Origin: Sporosarcina sp. 6E9
GTDB lineage: Bacteria > Bacillota > Bacilli > Bacillales_A > Planococcaceae
Length of the DNA stretch: 64,000 nucleotides
Direction of reading: 5' to 3'
Assembly (NCBI RefSeq): GCF_017921835.1
Contig: NZ_JAGEMN010000001.1
Coordinates: 1,419,874 to 1,483,873, forward strand
Of the stretch, positions 59,582 through 64,000 are shown in pieces. The notes under the pieces were generated by a model. The model was not told where the DNA came from and did not search any database. It was given only the letters and a program-made list of their open reading frames with translations. Every line of letters begins with the position of its first letter. Position 1 is the first letter of the stretch. The translations under genes and the position numbers were made by a program.

Positions 59582-60246
59582 TTTTGCAAAGCTCCTTCTC
59601 CAGCTGCTTTAATCGTTTGTAATGCCTCAGCACGATTTTCTTGATTGAAAATAGCCGAACCCGCTACTAACACCGTGGCTCCTGCTTCGACACATGGAAT
59701 GATTGTATTTGCATCGACTCCACCGTCTATTTCAATTTCAATCTCCAAATTCCGTTCTTTGATAATTGTAGATAGTTGTTTTACTTTCGGTAGAACCGAA
59801 TCAATAAATGCTTGACCACCAAATCCTGGATTTACAGTCATAAATAAAACCATATCTACATTGTCAAGTACATGAATAATCGATTCTACTGGTGTGTGTG
59901 GATTTAACACGACGCCAGCTTTCACCCCAGTAGACCGAATCAATTGAAGCGTACGATGTAAATGGGGACAAGCTTCAACATGGACCGTTATATAGTCAGC
60001 TCCGGCTTTTGCAAACTGTTCAATATAAGCATCCGGATTTTCAATCATTAAATGGACGTCCAATGGTAATGATGTTACCGGTCGCAGCGCTTCCACTACG
60101 ATTGGACCCATCGTAATATTGGGTACAAAGTGTCCATCCATTACGTCGATATGGATGAGATCCGCTCCGGCTTTTTCTACTTCGCGTACTTCTTCGGCAA
60201 GTTTCGAAAAATCTGCAGCCAATATGGAGGGTGCAATTTTAATCAT
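59578..60246 (-). CDS. rpe: ribulose-phosphate 3-epimerase
   Basis: A 222-residue TIM-barrel epimerase of the pentose phosphate pathway. IAPSILAADF, HIDVMDGHFVPN, MTVNPGFGGQ and EIDGGV are conserved metal and phosphate sites. I use ATG 60246, nine bases after CGAGGT; ATG 60255 is too close to that site. Overlaps the rsgA end by 8 bases. Confidence 0.97.
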   Translation of the reverse strand: MIKIAPSILAADFSKLAEEVREVEKAGADLIHIDVMDGHFVPNITMGPIVVEALRPVTSLPLDVHLMIENPDAYIEQFAKAGADYITVHVEACPHLHRTLQLIRSTGVKAGVVLNPHTPVESIIHVLDNVDMVLFMTVNPGFGGQAFIDSVLPKVKQLSTIIKERNLEIEIEIDGGVDANTIIPCVEAGATVLVAGSAIFNQENRAEALQTIKAAGEGALQK

Positions 60247-61150
60247 GTTTTTCATACCTCGGCTTTCTTTCTGTTATTTCCTGTAAAAAATAAAGATAGT
60301 TTTTGTAGCGATGTTTTGCAATTTCTCCATCTTCAACTAATTTCTTCACTTCACATTTCGGTTCATTTAAATGTAAACAACCACGGAATTTACAATAATC
60401 CGATGCTTGATCGATTTCTATAAAATACCGGGATAGTTCACCTTTTTCGATATGATCAGTCTCCAGTGAGCTGAAGCCCGGCGTATCCGCAACGAGGCCA
60501 CCAGCGACTTCTAATAGTTCAACATGTCGTGTCGTATGCTTCCCACGACCTAGAGCCTCTGAAATCACACCTGTCTTAAGACCAAGTGTAGGAAGCACAG
60601 TATTTAATAATGTAGACTTCCCTACACCCGATTGTCCCGCCAACACGGTTGTTTTTCCATTCAAAATCGGTTTAAGCATTTCCGGTAAATTCTCATCATC
60701 GATAAAGGTTTTCATGACTTTATAACCGATTTTCTTGTAATACTTCGCAGCTATTTCAACTTGCGCCAACTCTTTTTCATTCGCTAAATCTTTTTTCGTC
60801 AAACAAATAACCGGCCTGATTTTTAATGACTCAATAACGGTAAGAAAGCGGTCAAGTAAATGCGCGCTAAAATCTGGTTCCACGATTGAAAATACCAGAA
60901 TCGCCTGATCCACATTTGAAATTGGCGGCCGTACGAGTTCATTTTTTCTTTCATGAACAACTGTAATCGTCGCATCATTAGCGCCGTCAGGTACAAAAGT
61001 TACAAAATCACCTACCAGCGGATGAACACCCCGCTTCCTAAAAACACCACGACTTTTACATTGATAGATTACGCCATCTTTTTCTACATAATAAAATCCG
61101 CTAATCGCTTTTCTAATTTGGCCTTCCAGATAAATTACCCTCTTTCTCAA
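60239..61150 (-). CDS. rsgA: ribosome small subunit GTPase RsgA (CpgA)
   Basis: Up to 303 residues: OB fold, circularly permuted GTPase with TKKD first and GQSGVGKST (172-180) after, DTPG, then a zinc finger (Cys254, Cys259, His261, Cys267). Checks 30S maturation. The TTG at 61150 overlaps the prkC stop but has no ribosome binding site near. AAAGAGGG stands eight bases before a CTG at 61129, from which the product (EGQIRKAISGFYYV) aligns with B. subtilis from residue 3; a CTG start is therefore possible. Confidence 0.93.
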   Translation of the reverse strand: MRKRVIYLEGQIRKAISGFYYVEKDGVIYQCKSRGVFRKRGVHPLVGDFVTFVPDGANDATITVVHERKNELVRPPISNVDQAILVFSIVEPDFSAHLLDRFLTVIESLKIRPVICLTKKDLANEKELAQVEIAAKYYKKIGYKVMKTFIDDENLPEMLKPILNGKTTVLAGQSGVGKSTLLNTVLPTLGLKTGVISEALGRGKHTTRHVELLEVAGGLVADTPGFSSLETDHIEKGELSRYFIEIDQASDYCKFRGCLHLNEPKCEVKKLVEDGEIAKHRYKNYLYFLQEITERKPRYEKHD

Positions 61151-63129
61151 TCAACGTCGTCATAATCGAATGTCTCCTCTGCAACAAGCGTGTCTTCACC
61201 ACGAATTATACGATACGCGCCACTCTGGCCTTCTGCTAACTCAATGGTAATACGTCTTGGCGTATCCTCTACGATTGTGAAGTCGCTGAAAACATCCGAC
61301 ATGGAATTTTTACGGTCTTGAATATAAATTCGAATTCGATTCGGTTTTTGTTCTGCTTCTGGATCCTCTTCCTCGCCGTCTACAGGCTCTTCAGGAACAT
61401 ATTCAATAGTTACAGTTTGGATTAATTGTTTAATCGGCTTTTGCTCAGGACCCAAAGATTGAACAACTTCAACCCTTCCACCTTTTTCTATCATTGTATC
61501 AGCAGCTGGGTCTTGAGAAATAATTCTTCCAGATCCAACTGTTGCGTGGTGTTGCTTAGTTACGTTTATGTTTAAACCAGAGGACTTGGCGTATTCTGCT
61601 ATCTTCTGTTCATCATAACCAACAAGATTTTCAAGTGTTATCATTTCTTTCCCTTTACTTACCGTAAAGACTAAATCAGTTTCACTTAAAACGTATTCTT
61701 TACCGCCTTCAGGAGATTGTTTAATAATGGTTCCTTTTGTTATTTCATCGTCAAAAACTTCTTCTACTTTAACGGATTTAAACATGTTTTCTACTATTTT
61801 GGAGACTTGTTCAATATCTTGGCCGGTATAATCGTCTAATTCCGTCGCTTCTTTTCCCATACTAATATAAAGCGTAATTTCAGTTCCCCGTCTTCGTTCC
61901 TTTCCAGCTTCTGGAACAGTTCGAATGACTTTTCCCGCTTCAAATTCATCGGATGTTTGTTCAGTTCTTTCTTCCGCGACAATAATACCTTTTTCCTCTA
62001 GACGATCAACTGCTTCTCTTTCGTCATAATCACTGACATCAGGAACCTCAATTTTATTAAGTCCTAATAAACCAGGTAAAAATACGATTAACAGAGCGAT
62101 TACAGCAAGACCTGCAAGGATTCCAACGACAATCGGCCATTTCTTCCGCTTCTTTTTGACTGGTTCGGCATCCTCTTCAACTTCAGGATTGACAGGCTGA
62201 GTTTCTATTGTGTGCTGTACATTATCAAACTTAGAAGTTGTTGTAATGACGGGTATTGCACGTGTCGCATCATCATCAAACGAGCTGACAAACTTATCTT
62301 CATTTGCACGTTCAGGTGATAGCACAGTTGCGAGATCATCCTGCATTTCATCCGCAGATCTATATCTACTTACAGCGTCTTTAGCTGTCGCTTTTAAAAT
62401 TACATTTTCAACGCTTTGTGGAACTGTTGGAAATAGCTTCCTAATAGAAGGGGTTTCTTCTTGTAAATGTTTTAAAGCGATTGAAACAGCGGATTCACCC
62501 GAAAATGGTAGTTTTCCTGTTAATAATTCATAAAACACAATTCCTAAAGAATAGATATCTGATTTTTTGGTCGCCATGCCGCCGCGCGCTTGTTCCGGGG
62601 ATAAGTAATGAACGGTACCCAAAACTGAATTTGTTTTTGTATAAGCGGTTGCGCTTAATGCCATTGCGATACCAAAATCAGTGATTTTTACATTTCCATC
62701 TTGATCCATCAAAATATTTTGCGGTTTTATATCTCGATGAACAATGCCGTTATAATGCGCGTTTGATATGGCTGAAACTAGCTGGCGCATAATTGGCAAA
62801 GCCTGTTCAGGTGATAATGGTCCATGGGAATTAATATATTCCTTCAATGTTTGACCTTCAATAAACTCCATGACCAAATAGTGGATATCACCGTCTTCTC
62901 CCACATCATAGATATCGACAATATGCGGATGCGTCAAGCTTGTAGCTGAAAGAGCTTCTCTCATAAAACGCCGTTTAAGTTCTTCTTCATTTGAAAAGTC
63001 ATAATTTAGAACTTTTATCGCAACATCCCGATCCAGAATGATATCGTGCGCTAGATAGACGCGTGACATACCGCCCCCGCCGATAAACTTCAAAATTTCA
63101 TAACGTCCACCAATTCTTTTGCCGATCAC
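61147..63129 (-). CDS. prkC: serine/threonine kinase PrkC with PASTA domains
   Basis: A 660-residue membrane kinase that senses muropeptides or lipid II and triggers spore germination and stationary-phase changes. Gly loop and Lys39 (VAIK), HRDIKPQN (Asp133) and DFG (151-153) show an active kinase domain (1-~270); a juxtamembrane linker has Thr residues typical of phosphorylation. Membrane helix 331-355, then three extracellular PASTA repeats (~360-570) and a C-terminal domain. Starts with GTG overlapping the prpC stop. Confidence 0.97.
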   Translation of the reverse strand: MIGKRIGGRYEILKFIGGGGMSRVYLAHDIILDRDVAIKVLNYDFSNEEELKRRFMREALSATSLTHPHIVDIYDVGEDGDIHYLVMEFIEGQTLKEYINSHGPLSPEQALPIMRQLVSAISNAHYNGIVHRDIKPQNILMDQDGNVKITDFGIAMALSATAYTKTNSVLGTVHYLSPEQARGGMATKKSDIYSLGIVFYELLTGKLPFSGESAVSIALKHLQEETPSIRKLFPTVPQSVENVILKATAKDAVSRYRSADEMQDDLATVLSPERANEDKFVSSFDDDATRAIPVITTTSKFDNVQHTIETQPVNPEVEEDAEPVKKKRKKWPIVVGILAGLAVIALLIVFLPGLLGLNKIEVPDVSDYDEREAVDRLEEKGIIVAEERTEQTSDEFEAGKVIRTVPEAGKERRRGTEITLYISMGKEATELDDYTGQDIEQVSKIVENMFKSVKVEEVFDDEITKGTIIKQSPEGGKEYVLSETDLVFTVSKGKEMITLENLVGYDEQKIAEYAKSSGLNINVTKQHHATVGSGRIISQDPAADTMIEKGGRVEVVQSLGPEQKPIKQLIQTVTIEYVPEEPVDGEEEDPEAEQKPNRIRIYIQDRKNSMSDVFSDFTIVEDTPRRITIELAEGQSGAYRIIRGEDTLVAEETFDYDDVD

Positions 63130-63887
63130 AGGTCCAACACCCCCTCATCCGAAGGCTTTAGCAATATAACTGAAATGTTATCTTCGCCGCCCAATTTATT
63201 TGCCAAGTTTACGAGCACTTCCGTTTTTTCACGAAGTGAGCGTTCTGATAAGATAATACTTTGCATTGATTCTATATCCACTTTATTACTTAAACCGTCC
63301 GTACAAAGGAGAAGGTAGCTCTCCTTTCCGAGTTCTACTGTGTGAAAATCAGGTTCAATTGTTCTTTCAGATCCAAGGGCCTTCATAATCCAGTTACGTT
63401 GCGGATGTTTCGCAGCTTCCTCCTTCGTAATCTCTCCACTTTCAAGAAGAACATTTACATAGGAATGATCCACTGTAATTTGACGTATTCCCTCAGGGTC
63501 AATCATATAAACTCTACTGTCACCGACATGGTAAATATGGCAGGAATGATCTTTAATAATCGCTGCTTCCAGCGTCGTTCCCATGCCCTTGTATTCTTCA
63601 TTGTCTTTTGCATAATTAAATAAAAATCGATTGACTTGGAATATGGCTTCTTTTAGCCAAACAGTCCAATCCATTTCCTGATTGATTTCCCGGTCTTTTA
63701 ACTTCATAAATTCCTCGCCAATTACTGTTATCGCCGTGGAACTTGCAAAATCTCCACCGCGATGCCCCCCCATACCGTCTGCAATGACCGCAAGTGCTAT
63801 TCCTTCGGGAAGTGTAAAGACTGCCGCGCCGTCTTCATTCACTGTTCTTTTTTTCCCAATATCTGAAAGAACTTCAAATCGCACCAT
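63126..63887 (-). CDS. prpC: PP2C-type protein phosphatase PrpC
   Basis: A 253-residue manganese-dependent phosphatase that reverses PrkC action. NEDGAAV (17-23), DGMGGH (37-42), GDSRVYM and GGEDNISVIL bind metals and phosphate. GGGGAG lies upstream. In B. subtilis rlmN comes before it; here rsmB is the direct neighbour, 33 bases away. Confidence 0.96.
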   Translation of the reverse strand: MVRFEVLSDIGKKRTVNEDGAAVFTLPEGIALAVIADGMGGHRGGDFASSTAITVIGEEFMKLKDREINQEMDWTVWLKEAIFQVNRFLFNYAKDNEEYKGMGTTLEAAIIKDHSCHIYHVGDSRVYMIDPEGIRQITVDHSYVNVLLESGEITKEEAAKHPQRNWIMKALGSERTIEPDFHTVELGKESYLLLCTDGLSNKVDIESMQSIILSERSLREKTEVLVNLANKLGGEDNISVILLKPSDEGVLDL

Positions 63888-63920
63888 TCATCTCCCCATT
63901 CTATCTTGTCTATTTATAAC

Positions 63921-64000
63921 TTATTGTTCTTTTTTTCTAAAAGCCGCGACGAAAAATCCGTCTCCCCCGAAGTGTTGTGGAAGTACTTGAAGTGTTTCAC
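63921..64000 (-). CDS. rsmB: 16S rRNA m5C967 methyltransferase RsmB, C-terminal end only
   Basis: The last 25 codons and stop (TAA at 63921-63923) are visible. The peptide has LPQHFGGDGFFVAAFRKKEQ, the characteristic end of RsmB/Sun (GDGFF followed by a basic tail). The remainder is beyond the right edge. RsmB methylates C967 of 16S rRNA. In B. subtilis rsmB lies one gene further up, before rlmN. Confidence 0.85.
   Translation of the reverse strand, partial: ETLQVLPQHFGGDGFFVAAFRKKEQ

Overview
The window is a piece of a low-GC Gram-positive chromosome, from a spore-forming member of the Bacillales and most likely the Planococcaceae/Caryophanaceae (Sporosarcina-like; this is inference). The order Bacillales have in the spoVFA-pnp-infB-polC-rpsB-codY-topA-ffh-smc-fab-recG-prkC part of the genome is kept almost throughout. 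Sporulation is indicated by dpaA/dpaB (dipicolinate synthase), spoVM and mlpA/ymxH. Firmicutes-type genes include polC, codY, fapR, rnc-smc-ftsY, khpA, rbgA and prkC/prpC. All protein genes except rpmB lie on the minus strand, as expected for a leading-strand housekeeping block, so the text reads them from high to low coordinates.

Layout by coordinate. 1-2431: dpaB (partial), dpaA, ymxH, mlpA. 2562-5096: pnp and rpsO. 5231-12458: the nusA/infB operon (rimP-nusA-ylxR-ylxQ-infB-ylxP-rbfA-truB-ribF). 12702-22949: polC, proS, rseP, dxr, cdsA, uppS (replication, tRNA charging, membrane protease, isoprenoid and phospholipid precursors). 23244-26457: frr, pyrH, tsf, rpsB. 26684-30404: codY, hslU, hslV, xerC. 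30719-33795: topA, dprA. 33864-35944: sucD, sucC. 36272-38596: rnhB, rbgA, sipS. 38694-42832: rplS, trmD, rimM, khpA, rpsP, ffh, ylxM. 42903-48242: ftsY, smc, rnc. 48539-52078: acpP, fabG, fabD, plsX, fapR. 52370-58135: recG, sdaAA, sdaAB, fakA, yloU. 58352-58540: rpmB (plus strand). 58770-63887: spoVM, thiN, rpe, rsgA, prkC, prpC, then the 3' end of rsmB at the window edge.

The genes form three linked themes. The first is translation and its assembly: ribosomal proteins S2, S15, S16, L19 and L28, EF-Ts, IF2, RRF, ribosome-maturation factors, tRNA modification, SRP and its receptor. The second is envelope building: the FapR-controlled fatty acid and phosphatidate genes, FakA, CdsA, UppS, RseP and SipS. 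The third is chromosome and stress functions: PolC, Smc, RecG, TopA, XerC, RNase HII, HslUV, CodY and PrkC/PrpC. Several promoters with 16-18 bp spacers (often with a TG-extended -10) and about eighteen intrinsic terminators can be read directly, as can a FapR operator and an L19-leader-like 5' UTR.

I found no undescribed multi-gene system. The least explained material is between genes: a hairpin element present twice (52146-52266, 58551-58689) whose outer stem differs at every paired position yet stays complementary, with a third half-copy beside the fapR promoter; a GC-rich element at 36107-36205; a roughly 170-base 3' region after frr; and a structured rpsB-tsf spacer. Other points are a 24-bp tandem repeat in infB, a TTG-started SpoVM with a basic tail whose stop codon lies in a terminator hairpin, and several genes that B. 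subtilis has at this locus but which are missing here (trmFO, rlmN, ylxY, ylqD, the flagellar cluster).
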